From: CBDDBU01 sp965226045
GTDB taxonomy: Bacteria; Pseudomonadota; Alphaproteobacteria; VGEJ01
Length of the DNA: 64,000 bases
NCBI GenBank assembly: GCA_965226045.1
Contig: CBDDBU010000027.1
Span: 62,001 to 126,000, forward strand
Direction of reading: 5' to 3'
How positions within the stretch are numbered: the stretch's first letter is position 1; the number at the start of each line of letters is the position of its first letter. Positions 51,701 through 60,259 of this stretch are shown here, one piece after another. The notes below the pieces were generated by a model. That model was not told where the DNA came from and ran no database searches. It worked only from the letters and a program-made list of their open reading frames with translations. The position numbers and the translations under genes are program-made.

Positions 51701-52492
51701 TCAGTCCGACATCGGGATGCGTGGCGGGGTGAGTTCGCACCACACCGGCGCGTGGTCGGAGGGGTTGGGGAGGCCGCGCTGGTCGCGAGCGATGTCGCAA
51801 GCCGCGAGCCGGTCGGCGGCGAGCGGCGAGAGCAGCAGGTGGTCGATGCGCAGGCCCTGGTTGGCCCGCCAATAGCGGCCGCGATAGTCCCAGTAGCTGT
51901 AGCAGGCGGGTTCGGGATGCAGCGCGCGGAAGCCGTCGGTCAGCCCGAGCCACAAGAGCTTGCGGAAGCGGGCGCGCTCCTCGGGGTGGAAACAAAGATC
52001 GCCGTCGAGGTCTTGCGGGTCGTACACGTCGGCGGCCTCCGGCGCGACGTTGAGGTCGCCGCCGAGAACGAACGCCTCCTCATGGCCGAGCAGCGTCTTG
52101 GCGTGGGCGTGCAGTCGGTCGAGGAAGGCGAGCTTGAACGCGAACCGTGGAGTGGCGAGGTCGGTGCCCTGGGGCACGTAGATCGAGGCGACCCGAACCC
52201 CGCCAGTGACCGCCTCGATATAGCGCGCCTCCTCGTCGGCCTCGTCGCCGGGCAGTATGTGCGCGATGTCCTCAAGCGGCGACCTCGAGAGGATGGCGAC
52301 GCCGTTATAGGTTTTCTGGCCGTGCCGGGCGATGTTGTAGCCGAGGTCCTCGATCTCCAGCGCCGGGAACGCCTCATCGACGACCTTGGTCTCTTGGAGG
52401 AGCGCGACATCGGGCGCCGCGTCGCGGAGCCAGTCGAGTAGATTGGGCAGGCGCGCGCGCACCGAGTTGACGTTAAACGTGGCGATTTTCAT
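51701..52492 (-). CDS. xthA: Exodeoxyribonuclease III
   Basis: A 263-residue AP endonuclease of the EEP superfamily. MKIATFNVNSVRARLPNLL and LLQETKV (metal-binding Glu) open the domain. VASIYVPQGTD, FVLGGDLNVAPEAADVYDP (Asp-Asn) and the C-terminal LRIDHLLLS and PSDHAPVW (catalytic Asp-His) complete it. It excises damaged 3' ends and cuts abasic sites. Its start is 74 bases downstream of erpA on the same strand, the usual alphaproteobacterial order. Confidence 0.95.
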   Translation of the reverse strand: MKIATFNVNSVRARLPNLLDWLRDAAPDVALLQETKVVDEAFPALEIEDLGYNIARHGQKTYNGVAILSRSPLEDIAHILPGDEADEEARYIEAVTGGVRVASIYVPQGTDLATPRFAFKLAFLDRLHAHAKTLLGHEEAFVLGGDLNVAPEAADVYDPQDLDGDLCFHPEERARFRKLLWLGLTDGFRALHPEPACYSYWDYRGRYWRANQGLRIDHLLLSPLAADRLAACDIARDQRGLPNPSDHAPVWCELTPPRIPMSD

Positions 52493-52497
52493 CGGTC

Positions 52498-52522
52498 GCG
52501 GTCTTCACGGACCGCTATTTTT
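52498..52522 (+). terminator. Hairpin followed by a T-run (plus strand)
   Basis: GCGGTC (52498-52503) and GACCGC (52510-52515) form a perfect 6-bp stem with a 6-base loop, followed by TATTTTT. The T-run is on the plus strand while both neighbouring genes are minus, so it could stop antisense transcription into erpA, or the hairpin may shape the xthA leader just upstream of its start. Confidence 0.35.
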
Positions 52523-52566
52523 GTGGGCGGCGTTGCGCGCCCGGCTCGGCGGTCGGGAGAGCGCGC

Positions 52567-52923
52567 CTAACCGACAGCAAATGAGGCGCCGCAGCTGCAA
52601 CCGGCGGTGGCGTTGGGGTTGCGGACCTGGAAGGAGGCGCCGATCAACTCCTCGACATAGTCGATCTCGGCCCCGCCGAGGAGCTCGAAGGAGATGGGAT
52701 CGGTGACCACGCCGAGACCCGCAGTCTCGAACACAAGGTCGTCACCGTTGCGTGTGTCGTCGAGGTCGAAGCTGTACTGAAAGCCCGAGCAACCGCCGCC
52801 GTTGATGCTCACCCGCAGCATCCGCTCGGCCCCGCCTTCTTCTTGCGCCAGTATCGCGGTCAGGCGCTTGATGGCACCTTTGGACAGCGTGATCTCTCGG
52901 CCCTCGGTATCGATAGCGGTCAT
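52567..52923 (-). CDS. erpA: Iron-sulfur cluster insertion protein (A-type carrier)
   Basis: A 118-residue A-type carrier. The three cluster-ligand cysteines are Cys45 (NGGGCSGFQYSF), Cys109 and Cys111 (TAGCSCGASF). The length and the FELLGGAEIDYVEELIGASF segment fit ErpA/IscA. It passes Fe-S clusters to target apoproteins. It is divergent from dgt, with 97 bases between the starts, as in many alphaproteobacteria. It may share a transcript with xthA downstream. Confidence 0.93.
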   Translation of the reverse strand: MTAIDTEGREITLSKGAIKRLTAILAQEEGGAERMLRVSINGGGCSGFQYSFDLDDTRNGDDLVFETAGLGVVTDPISFELLGGAEIDYVEELIGASFQVRNPNATAGCSCGASFAVG

Positions 52924-53020
52924 CGGCTTCGTCTCGGTGCTGTAGTCATGCCTATATTAGGTAGGCCATCGGGCGGCGCTGTCAATCGGCCTCGCTTGTT
53001 TGCCCTAAGTTTGATCCACC

Positions 53021-54229
53021 ATGGGCCCCAGGCTAGGTTGGGCGATGTTCGCGCATCGCCGCCGAGCGGCGTTCGCCAGCCGCCCCGAAGAGAGCCGGGG
53101 ACGCCGCTATCGCGAACCCGAGAGCCCCAACCGCACCGCCTTTCAGCGCGATCGTGATCGCATCGTTCACTCCACCGCCTTCCGCCGCCTCAAACATAAG
53201 ACCCAGGTCTTCGTCTATCATGAGGGTGACCACTATCGTACCCGGCTGACCCATTCGATCGAGGTCGCGCAGATCGCGCGCAGCATCGCCCGCACCTTGG
53301 GGCTCGACGAGGATTTGACCGAGGCGCTGGCGCTCGCCCACGACTTTGGCCACACCGCTTTTGGCCATGCTGGCGAGGAGGCGCTCGACAAGGCGATGGC
53401 GCCGTACGGCGGTTTCGACCATAACGCCCAGACTCTCCGTGTCGTGACCAAGCTTGAGCAGCGTTACGCCGAGTTCGACGGTCTCAACCTGACCTGGGAG
53501 ACGCTGGAGGGGCTGGTGAAGCACAACGGACCGTTGCTGGACGCAGCCGATGCCGAGCGCTCGGGCCTGCCCGCCGCGATTGGCGAGTACGCCGAGGTCG
53601 AGGACTTGGAGCTTCACCTGTGGCCGGGCCCCGAAGCTCAGGTCGCGGCGCTCGCCGATGATATCGCGTACAACAACCACGATATCGACGACGGCCTGCA
53701 TGCCGGCTTGTTCGACCTCGACGACGCGGCGGAGGTGCCGCTGATCGGTGAGATGGTCGCGGCGGTGGGGCAGCGCTACCACGACCTCGCGCGCGACCGG
53801 CTGATCCACGAATCGATTCGCCGCATGATCGACCGCATGGTTGGCGACGTGATCGAGGAAACCGGACGCCGGGTCGAGGCCCGCGCGCCGCGAAACGTCG
53901 ATGATGTCCGGCGTTTGGGCGAGCCGTTGGTCGCCTTCTCACCAGCTATGGTCGAGGCCAATAGGGGCGTTAAGACGTTCCTCCACACCCAAATGTATGA
54001 TCACTACAAACTCAACCGCTCGCACGCCAAGGCCCGCCGCATCGTCACCGAGCTGTTCGACTTCCTGCTCGCCGATCCCGACTGTCTGCCGACCGAGTGG
54101 CGCGCCCGCGCCGAGGGGCCGCGCAACCCCGAGACGGCGCGGCTGGTGGCCGACTACATCGCCGGCATGACCGACGCGTTTGCTCTGAACGAGGCGCGGC
54201 GGCTGTTCGAGTGGGACACCGGGATTTGA
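53021..54229 (+). CDS. dgt: Deoxyguanosinetriphosphate triphosphohydrolase-like protein
   Basis: A 402-residue HD-domain phosphohydrolase. RDRDRIVHSTAFRRLKHKTQ, YRTRLTHSIEVAQIARSIAR (first His), LALAHDFGHTAFGHAGEEAL (HD) and VAALADDIAYNNHDIDDGLH (late Asp) are all present. It hydrolyses dNTPs to nucleosides and tripolyphosphate. ATG 53021 gives a short N-terminal extension; ATG 53045 is closer to the usual family start. The stop overlaps the argS TTG start, so the genes are coupled. Confidence 0.92.
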   Translation: MGPRLGWAMFAHRRRAAFASRPEESRGRRYREPESPNRTAFQRDRDRIVHSTAFRRLKHKTQVFVYHEGDHYRTRLTHSIEVAQIARSIARTLGLDEDLTEALALAHDFGHTAFGHAGEEALDKAMAPYGGFDHNAQTLRVVTKLEQRYAEFDGLNLTWETLEGLVKHNGPLLDAADAERSGLPAAIGEYAEVEDLELHLWPGPEAQVAALADDIAYNNHDIDDGLHAGLFDLDDAAEVPLIGEMVAAVGQRYHDLARDRLIHESIRRMIDRMVGDVIEETGRRVEARAPRNVDDVRRLGEPLVAFSPAMVEANRGVKTFLHTQMYDHYKLNRSHAKARRIVTELFDFLLADPDCLPTEWRARAEGPRNPETARLVADYIAGMTDAFALNEARRLFEWDTGI

Positions 54230-55980
54230 ACGTTTTCGAGCACTTCCGATCCCGCCTCGCGACGGAAATTGAGGCGATGTCGGGCGCGGGGGCACTGCCG
54301 CCGGGACTGGACCTCGGCGGCGTGACCGTCGAACCGCCCCGCGATCCCAGCCACGGCGACATCGCCATCAATGCCGCGTTGGTGCTGGCCAAGCAGGCGC
54401 GGGCCAAGCCCCGCGACCTTGCCGCCGCGCTCGCGGAACGCTTGGGCGGCTTGGACGACGTGGCGGCGGTCGAGGTCGCCGGGCCGGGTTTCATCAACCT
54501 GCGCCTCGACGACTCGTTCTGGCGCGGCCAGCTCGCCGAAATACTTCGGGCCGGCACGGCCTACGGCGATTCGGACATCGGCGGGAGCGCGGCGGTAAAC
54601 GTCGAGTTCGTCTCGGCCAATCCGACCGGCCCGCTGCACATCGGCCATGGCCGCGGCGCCGTGGTCGGCGACGTGCTCGCGAGCCTGTTGGAGAAGGCGG
54701 GCTACAAGGTCACCCGCGAGTACTACGTCAACGACGCCGGCGCTCAGATCGAGGCGTTGGCACGTTCCGTCTACTTTCGCTACCAGCAAGCGCTGGGTCG
54801 CGAGTCGGGTGCGATGCCGGAGGGCCTCTATCCGGGAGACTATTTGGTCTCGGTCGGTCAGGAGCTGGCGGAACGAGATGGCGACAAATGGCTCTCGGCG
54901 TCGGAGCCAGATTGGCTGGACGCCTGCGCGAATGTGGGTCGGGACGCGATGATGGGGTTGATCCGGCGCGATCTTGCCCATCTCGGTATCCGCCATGACG
55001 TCATCTTCTCCGAACGTACGCTGCACGAGAGGGGCCAAACCGAAGAGACACTTGACGACCTGAAGATGCGCGGACTGATCTACGAGGGCGTGTTGAAGCC
55101 GCCCAAGGGCAAGCCGTCCGAGGACTGGGAGGCCCGGCCCCAGACGCTGTTCAAGGCCACCGAGTTTGGCGATGACGTCGACCGCCCGCTCAAGAAATCG
55201 GACGGCGAGTGGACCTACTTCGCCGCCGACATTGCTTATCACCGTGACAAGTTCGAGCGCGGCTTCAACACCATGATCGATGTCTGGGGCGCCGATCACG
55301 GCGGCTACGTCAAGCGCATGACGGCGGCGGTCAAGGCGGTCAGCGACGGCAAGGCCGAGCTCGACGTGAAGCTCTGTCAGCTGGTCAACCTCCTCAAGGA
55401 CGGCGTGCCGGTAAAGATGTCGAAGCGCGCCGGCGATTTCGTCACCCTGCGCGAAGTCATCGACGAGGTCGGTCGGGATGTCGTGCGCTTTATGATGTTG
55501 ACGCGGCGCAACGACGCACCGCTCGACTTCGACTTCGCCAAGGTGACCGAGCAATCGCGCGACAACCCGGTCTTCTATGTCCAATACGCTCATGCTCGCG
55601 GCCGCTCCGCGTTGCGTCACGCGGCGGCGGCGCTTCCCGGCGCCGATCTTGGCGCGACCGCGGTGGCGGGGAGCGATCTCGACCGCTTGACCGAGCCCGA
55701 TGAGCTTGCTTTGATCAGGACGCTTTCCCACTGGCCGCACGTGGTCGAGTCGGCGGCCTTGTCACATGAACCGCATCGGTTGACCTATTACCTCCACGAC
55801 GTCGCGGCGGCGTTCCACGGACTATGGAACCGGGGCACCAACGATGTGTCGTTGCGCTTCATCGTGGCTGAGGACGCGCCGTTGAGCCTGGCGCGATTGG
55901 CGCTGGTTCAGGGCGTGCTCACGGTCATTGCCTCGGGCCTCGCCATCATCGGCGTCGAACCCGTCGAGGAGCTGAGATAG
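54226..55980 (+). CDS. argS: Arginyl-tRNA synthetase
   Basis: A 584-residue class I synthetase. The N-terminal Add-1 domain is followed by EFVSANPTGPLHIGHGRGAV with the HIGH motif. The KMSKS equivalent is VPVKMSKRAGDFVTLREV, and a DALR anticodon-binding domain follows (LTYYLHDVAAAFHGLWNRGT). The start is the TTG at 54226, which overlaps the dgt TGA by two bases; a later in-frame ATG would cut the Add-1 domain. It charges tRNA-Arg. The gene is intact. Confidence 0.94.
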   Translation: MNVFEHFRSRLATEIEAMSGAGALPPGLDLGGVTVEPPRDPSHGDIAINAALVLAKQARAKPRDLAAALAERLGGLDDVAAVEVAGPGFINLRLDDSFWRGQLAEILRAGTAYGDSDIGGSAAVNVEFVSANPTGPLHIGHGRGAVVGDVLASLLEKAGYKVTREYYVNDAGAQIEALARSVYFRYQQALGRESGAMPEGLYPGDYLVSVGQELAERDGDKWLSASEPDWLDACANVGRDAMMGLIRRDLAHLGIRHDVIFSERTLHERGQTEETLDDLKMRGLIYEGVLKPPKGKPSEDWEARPQTLFKATEFGDDVDRPLKKSDGEWTYFAADIAYHRDKFERGFNTMIDVWGADHGGYVKRMTAAVKAVSDGKAELDVKLCQLVNLLKDGVPVKMSKRAGDFVTLREVIDEVGRDVVRFMMLTRRNDAPLDFDFAKVTEQSRDNPVFYVQYAHARGRSALRHAAAALPGADLGATAVAGSDLDRLTEPDELALIRTLSHWPHVVESAALSHEPHRLTYYLHDVAAAFHGLWNRGTNDVSLRFIVAEDAPLSLARLALVQGVLTVIASGLAIIGVEPVEELR

Positions 55981-55986
55981 CCGCCG

Positions 55987-56880
55987 ATGGCTGAGCCAGA
56001 CGAGGGCGCAGAGCCCAGGACCGACGAGGCGGCGGCCACGCTGGCGCGCGCCCGACGGGCCGGTCTCAGCATGTTCGTGTTCCTCGGCATCATTATCGTG
56101 GCCGCCGCCGCCGGTGGCATCTGGTACGCCTACGAGCTGGGGCTGCGCAGGGGCATCGTGATGTCGCCGCCGCTGATCAAGGCCGATTCCTCGCCGACCA
56201 AGGTGGCGCCCGACGACCCCGGCGGGTTGGAGGTTCCGCACCAGGAGAAGCTGGTGTACGAGACGCTCGATCCTTCGGCCGAGGAACCGGGAGTCGAATC
56301 GCTACTGCCGCCACCCGAGGAGCCGCTGCCGAGGCCCGAACTCGTCGTCGCCGAAGAGCCGCCATTGCCCGACGTGACTCCGGACGAAGTGATGCCTGAC
56401 GACGCGGCGGCCGACGGCGCGACGCCTGACGACGTGATGCCCGATGCCGCGGCGGCCGTCGTGGTCGAGGCGCCGAAGCCGGTTGCGAGCGGAGATGAGG
56501 CGGTGGCTGCCGCCGAGGACGCGCTGGAGCCGCCGCCCATACCGGAAGAGCCGTCCGCAACGGTTGGCGACGCTGAGACACCCGTGGCGGCAACGGACGC
56601 GGGCTCCCAGACGCGGCAGGCGTTGCTAGCCGCGTATCGCGTCCAGATCGGTTCGTTTCGTGGCGCGAGCGCCGCGGAACGTGCGTGGGCCCGGGCCGCG
56701 AGCGCCCATGGCGATCTGGTCGGGAAACTGGCTCACATCGTCGTCGAGGCTGATCTGGGGGAGGAGCGCGGCGTCTATCACCGCGTTCAGGCCGGGCCGT
56801 TCGCCGACCGCGCCGCCGCGCTCGCCCTGTGTGCGCGTTTGTCGGCGCACGACCAGGCGTGCCTGGTCGTTTCGCCCTAG
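55987..56880 (+). CDS. Single-pass membrane SPOR domain protein
   Basis: A 297-residue protein with a short acidic cytoplasmic N-terminus, one transmembrane helix (FVFLGIIIVAAAAGGIWYAY, about residues 33-52), a long Pro/Glu/Asp-rich periplasmic linker with DDVMPD-type repeats, and a C-terminal SPOR domain (YRVQIGSFRGASAAERAW; YHRVQAGPFADRAAALALC). SPOR domains bind denuded glycan at division septa. It sits 6 bases after argS and 3 before nagZ, its standard place in this cluster. Confidence 0.88.
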   Translation: MAEPDEGAEPRTDEAAATLARARRAGLSMFVFLGIIIVAAAAGGIWYAYELGLRRGIVMSPPLIKADSSPTKVAPDDPGGLEVPHQEKLVYETLDPSAEEPGVESLLPPPEEPLPRPELVVAEEPPLPDVTPDEVMPDDAAADGATPDDVMPDAAAAVVVEAPKPVASGDEAVAAAEDALEPPPIPEEPSATVGDAETPVAATDAGSQTRQALLAAYRVQIGSFRGASAAERAWARAASAHGDLVGKLAHIVVEADLGEERGVYHRVQAGPFADRAAALALCARLSAHDQACLVVSP

Positions 56881-56883
56881 CCG

Positions 56884-57927
56884 ATGCCGCCGCGCGCCGT
56901 GATCTTTGGCTGCGCCGGAACGGCGCTGAGCGAGGCGGAGCGTGGTTTCTTCGCCGCGACCGATCCGCTCGGCTTCATTCTGTTCGTGCGCAATTGTCGC
57001 GATCGGCCACAGGTGCGGGCGCTGGTGGCGGCGCTGCGCGGCGCCGTCGGGCGCGACGATGCGCCGGTGCTAATCGACCAGGAAGGCGGCCGGGTTGCCC
57101 GGCTGCGCCCGCCCGGATGGCGCGCGGCCCCCGCCTCTGTCGCCTTCGGCGCGCTTGACCGCGCCGCGCCCGAGGCGGCCACTGAGGCGGTCCGCCTGAA
57201 CGCCAACCTGATCGCCGCCGATCTCGCCGACCTCGGCATCACCGTCAACTGCGCCCCCGTCCTCGATGTCGCCAGCCCTGGTATGCACGAGGCGATTGGC
57301 GATCGCGCCTATGCGGACCGCGCCGATGTCGTGGCGCGGCTCGGCCGTGCGTGCGCGGAGGGGCTGCTCGAGGGGGGCGTGCTGCCGGCCTTGAAGCATC
57401 TGCCTGGCCACGGCCGGGCGGGCGCCGACACTCACCTCGGGACCACGGCGATCGAGGCGACGCGCAAGGAGCTCCGGGCGGTCGATTTCGCGCCGTTCCG
57501 GGCGCTGGCTGAGATGCCGATCGGCATCGTCGGGCATCCGATCTATACGGCTCTCGATGCGCGCAGCCCGGCCAGCGTCTCGCCGGTCGTGATAGCGGAG
57601 GCCATCCGGGTCGAGATCGGTTTCGACGGGCTCCTGATCTCCGACGATCTCAACATGGCGGCGCTGTCTGGCTCTCCAGGCAGGCGCGCGGCCGCCGCGC
57701 TGGCGGCGGGCTGCGACATCGCCCTGCACTGCAACGGCGAGATGGCCGAGATGGTGGCGGTCGCCGAGAACGTGGGTGCGATGAGCCCATCGGCGCGCGA
57801 GCGTTGGGGGCGGGCGCGAGATCGGCTGGTCCCCGCGCCTGGGCTCGATCGACGCTGCGCCGAGGCGGCGCTCGCGGCCCGGCTCGGACTCGCGACGGGG
57901 TCGCAAACCGTAGCAGCGGTAACGTAG
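56884..57927 (+). CDS. nagZ: Beta-N-acetylhexosaminidase
   Basis: A 347-residue glycoside hydrolase family 3 enzyme. It has FILFVRNCRDRPQVRALVAA, LIDQEGGRVARLRPP, KHLPGHGRAGADTHLGTTAI (the His-Asp dyad loop) and GLLISDDLNMAALSG with the nucleophile Asp. NagZ removes GlcNAc from muropeptides during cell-wall recycling. It is single-domain and cytoplasmic. It is followed without a gap by the M50 protease gene, which starts directly after its TAG. Confidence 0.93.
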   Translation: MPPRAVIFGCAGTALSEAERGFFAATDPLGFILFVRNCRDRPQVRALVAALRGAVGRDDAPVLIDQEGGRVARLRPPGWRAAPASVAFGALDRAAPEAATEAVRLNANLIAADLADLGITVNCAPVLDVASPGMHEAIGDRAYADRADVVARLGRACAEGLLEGGVLPALKHLPGHGRAGADTHLGTTAIEATRKELRAVDFAPFRALAEMPIGIVGHPIYTALDARSPASVSPVVIAEAIRVEIGFDGLLISDDLNMAALSGSPGRRAAAALAAGCDIALHCNGEMAEMVAVAENVGAMSPSARERWGRARDRLVPAPGLDRRCAEAALAARLGLATGSQTVAAVT

Positions 57928-58617
57928 GTGGAAAACCTCGGCGTCATGCTACTCCGGGCCTCGGTGTGGGTGCTTCCGGTGCTGATCGCGATCACTCTTC
58001 ACGAGGCCGCGCACGGGTATGTCGCCTGGAAACTCGGCGACGACACGGCCTACCGGCTGGGGCGCGTCACGTTCAATCCGTTCAAGCACGTCGACCGGTT
58101 CGGCACGGTGATCTTGCCCGGCCTTTTGGTCGTGCTCGGCTCGCCGTTTCTGTTCGGCTATGCCAAACCGGTGCCGGTCAATTTCATGCGTCTGCGCAAC
58201 CCGAGGCGCGACATGGTGTGGGTGGCGGCGGCGGGCCCTGGGGTCAATATCGCGCTGGCGGTGGTGGCGGCACTGCTGGTGCATACGTTGACGTTTCTGC
58301 CCGAGTGGGCGCAGGGCTGGTGCTTCGCCAATCTGCGCAACGCCGTCCTGCTCAACCTGGTGCTAGCCGTCTTTAATATGATCCCGCTGCCGCCGCTCGA
58401 CGGCGGACGGGTGGCGGTTGGCCTGCTGCCAGCCCGCTATGCGCGGCCGCTGGCGCGGCTCGAGCGCTATGGCCTGTTCATCGTCATTGGCTTGATTTTC
58501 GTCCTGCCCCTGATCGGCGCCCAAATCGGCGTGGACATCAGTGTGCTCACATGGGTGGTTGGGCCGGTCGTTGGCTTTCTATATGATCTGGTGCTGGCCC
58601 TGACCGGGCATGGCTAA
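57928..58617 (+). CDS. Site-2 protease-like M50 family membrane metallopeptidase
   Basis: A 229-residue polytopic protein. The zinc site HEAAHGYVAWKLGD (HExxH as HEAAH) is in the first helix region, near residue 28. The third ligand region is NMIPLPPLDGGRVAVGLLP (DGG motif) near residue 152. This is the Rv1420/YwhC-type compact M50B branch with no PDZ domain. It cleaves membrane substrates that are not known here. The GTG start directly follows the nagZ stop. It separates nagZ from scpA, which are often adjacent. Confidence 0.88.
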   Translation: MENLGVMLLRASVWVLPVLIAITLHEAAHGYVAWKLGDDTAYRLGRVTFNPFKHVDRFGTVILPGLLVVLGSPFLFGYAKPVPVNFMRLRNPRRDMVWVAAAGPGVNIALAVVAALLVHTLTFLPEWAQGWCFANLRNAVLLNLVLAVFNMIPLPPLDGGRVAVGLLPARYARPLARLERYGLFIVIGLIFVLPLIGAQIGVDISVLTWVVGPVVGFLYDLVLALTGHG

Positions 58618-58657
58618 TGGCCCGGTGGGCTAGCAAAGCGGTGGGCTAGGGGTCGCG

Positions 58658-59470
58658 GTGGTCGATAGCTCCTTCGAAGATGAGGCGCGGCCGGCGGCGG
58701 ACGAGGCGCTCGTCGTTGACCTCGACGGCTACGAGGGGCCGCTCGATGCGCTACTGAGCTTGGCGCGCCAGCAAAAGGTCGACCTCGCCCACATCTCGAT
58801 CCTCGATCTCGCCGAGCAGTACCTCGCCTTCATCGAGAACGCGCGCCACTTGCGCCTCGAGATCGCCGCCGACTATCTGGTGATGGCGGCCTGGCTCGCC
58901 TATCTGAAATCGCGGCTGCTGCTGCCCGAGAGCGAGGGCGGGGAGGAGCCGAGCGGCGCGGAGATGGCGGCTCGGCTCGCCTTTCAGCTGCGGCGGTTGG
59001 AGGCGATGCGGGAGGCGGCGGAGCGCTTGATGGCGTGCGATCGGCTGGGGCGTGACGTATTTCGGCGCGGCGCCCCAGAAGGTCTCCGGCTGATCCGCAG
59101 CTCTGTCTACGAGGTATCGCTCTTTGAACTTCTGCGCGCCTACGCCGATCATCGGACGCGAGGCGAGGTCGGTCGGCTGGCCATCGAGCCGCTGGCGCCG
59201 TTCACCGTCGAGGACGCGATTCTCCGCGTGACCCGGCTGCTTGGCGGTATGCCCGAGTGGAAAACGCTCGAACGCTTCCTGCCGGAGAGCATTGTCGACG
59301 ACCATCACCGGCGCTCGGCGCTCGCCTCGACGCTCGCGGCGAGCCTCGAACTCACCCGCTCGGGCGCCGTCTCGATGCGCCAGGGCGCACCGTTCGGCCC
59401 GATCCATCTCCGCGCGGCGCGGCCCGGTGAGGCAGAGCCCGGTAAGACTGGCGGCGGAGAGGGCCGTTGA
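58658..59470 (+). CDS. scpA: Segregation and condensation protein A
   Basis: A 270-residue kleisin. The N-terminal SMC-head-binding part has LVVDLDGYEGPLDALLSLAR, KVDLAHISILDLAEQYLAFI and DYLVMAAWLAYLKSRLLLPE; the C-terminal winged helix contains FTVEDAILRVTRLL. With ScpB and SMC it forms the condensin that compacts and segregates the chromosome. The GTG start is at 58658. The stop overlaps the scpB TTG (TTGA). Confidence 0.93.
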   Translation: MVDSSFEDEARPAADEALVVDLDGYEGPLDALLSLARQQKVDLAHISILDLAEQYLAFIENARHLRLEIAADYLVMAAWLAYLKSRLLLPESEGGEEPSGAEMAARLAFQLRRLEAMREAAERLMACDRLGRDVFRRGAPEGLRLIRSSVYEVSLFELLRAYADHRTRGEVGRLAIEPLAPFTVEDAILRVTRLLGGMPEWKTLERFLPESIVDDHHRRSALASTLAASLELTRSGAVSMRQGAPFGPIHLRAARPGEAEPGKTGGGEGR

Positions 59471-60156
59471 GCGACGAGGCGCACGATAGCCGTCAGCACG
59501 CCCGGGTGGTCGAGGCGTTGCTGTTCGCGGCGACCGAGCCGCTCGATCGCGAGGATCTGGCGGCCCGACTGCCGGCCGACTGCAACATCGAGGGCGTGGT
59601 CGAGCAGGTCCGCCAACGCTATGCCGGCTGTGGCGTCAATCTGGTCAACGTGGCCGGACGGTGGTGTTTCCGCACCGCGCCCGATCTCGCTCACCTGCTG
59701 CGCCGCGAGGTCGAAACCACGCGCCGGCTGTCGCGGGCGGCGCTCGAAACGCTCGCCATCATCGCCTATCACCAACCGATCACGCGTGCCGAGGTCGAGG
59801 AGGTACGGGGCGTCTCGCTGAGTCGTGGGACCCTCGACCTGTTGATGGAGGCGAGTTGGATCCGGCCGTGCGGTCGCCGCCGCACACCGGGGCGGCCGGT
59901 CACCTACGGCACCACCGAGGCGTTTCTTGAGCATTTCGGCCTCGACACTCTCGATAGCCTTCCGGGACTCGATGAGCTGAAAGCGACGGGTCTGCTCGAG
60001 GCGATGCCGCCGCTCGACGAGGTCCCCGACGCCCCGGCCGACCCTTCCGCCGCCCCGCCCGACGCCCCTCTGGCCGCCCCTCCAGCGGACCTTGGGGAAA
60101 CCGCGACCGCGACGGTGACTGTCCTCAATCAGGCCCGGGAGCCCAAACAGCGCTGA
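59467..60156 (+). CDS. scpB: Segregation and condensation protein B
   Basis: A 229-residue ScpB with tandem winged helices: ARVVEALLFAATEPLDREDL, ETTRRLSRAALETLAIIAYH, QPITRAEVEEVRGVSLSRGT and GRPVTYGTTEAFLEHFGLD. The C-terminal tail is Ala/Pro-rich and low in complexity. It bridges ScpA in the SMC complex. The TTG start overlaps the scpA stop. In related genomes tatA follows; here an iron transporter pair intervenes. Confidence 0.93.
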   Translation: MSDEAHDSRQHARVVEALLFAATEPLDREDLAARLPADCNIEGVVEQVRQRYAGCGVNLVNVAGRWCFRTAPDLAHLLRREVETTRRLSRAALETLAIIAYHQPITRAEVEEVRGVSLSRGTLDLLMEASWIRPCGRRRTPGRPVTYGTTEAFLEHFGLDTLDSLPGLDELKATGLLEAMPPLDEVPDAPADPSAAPPDAPLAAPPADLGETATATVTVLNQAREPKQR

Positions 60157-60202
60157 ACGAACGCCGGCCGGGTGGGCTCCCGCCGCGCCTGTGGTTGCGA
60201 AT

Positions 60203-60221
60203 GAGAATGATTATCAATATC
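60203..60221. promoter_or_regulatory. Fur box upstream of the iron ABC transporter
   Basis: GAGAATGATTATCAATATC matches the 19-bp Fur consensus GATAATGATAATCATTATC at 16 positions and lies in a longer near-palindrome (60197-60227). It is 38 bases before the permease start, so iron-replete repression by Fur (or a related regulator) is expected. Confidence 0.85.
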
Positions 60222-60259
60222 ATTCGCGCCGAGTATGAATAGCCGATAAGACGGAAATC

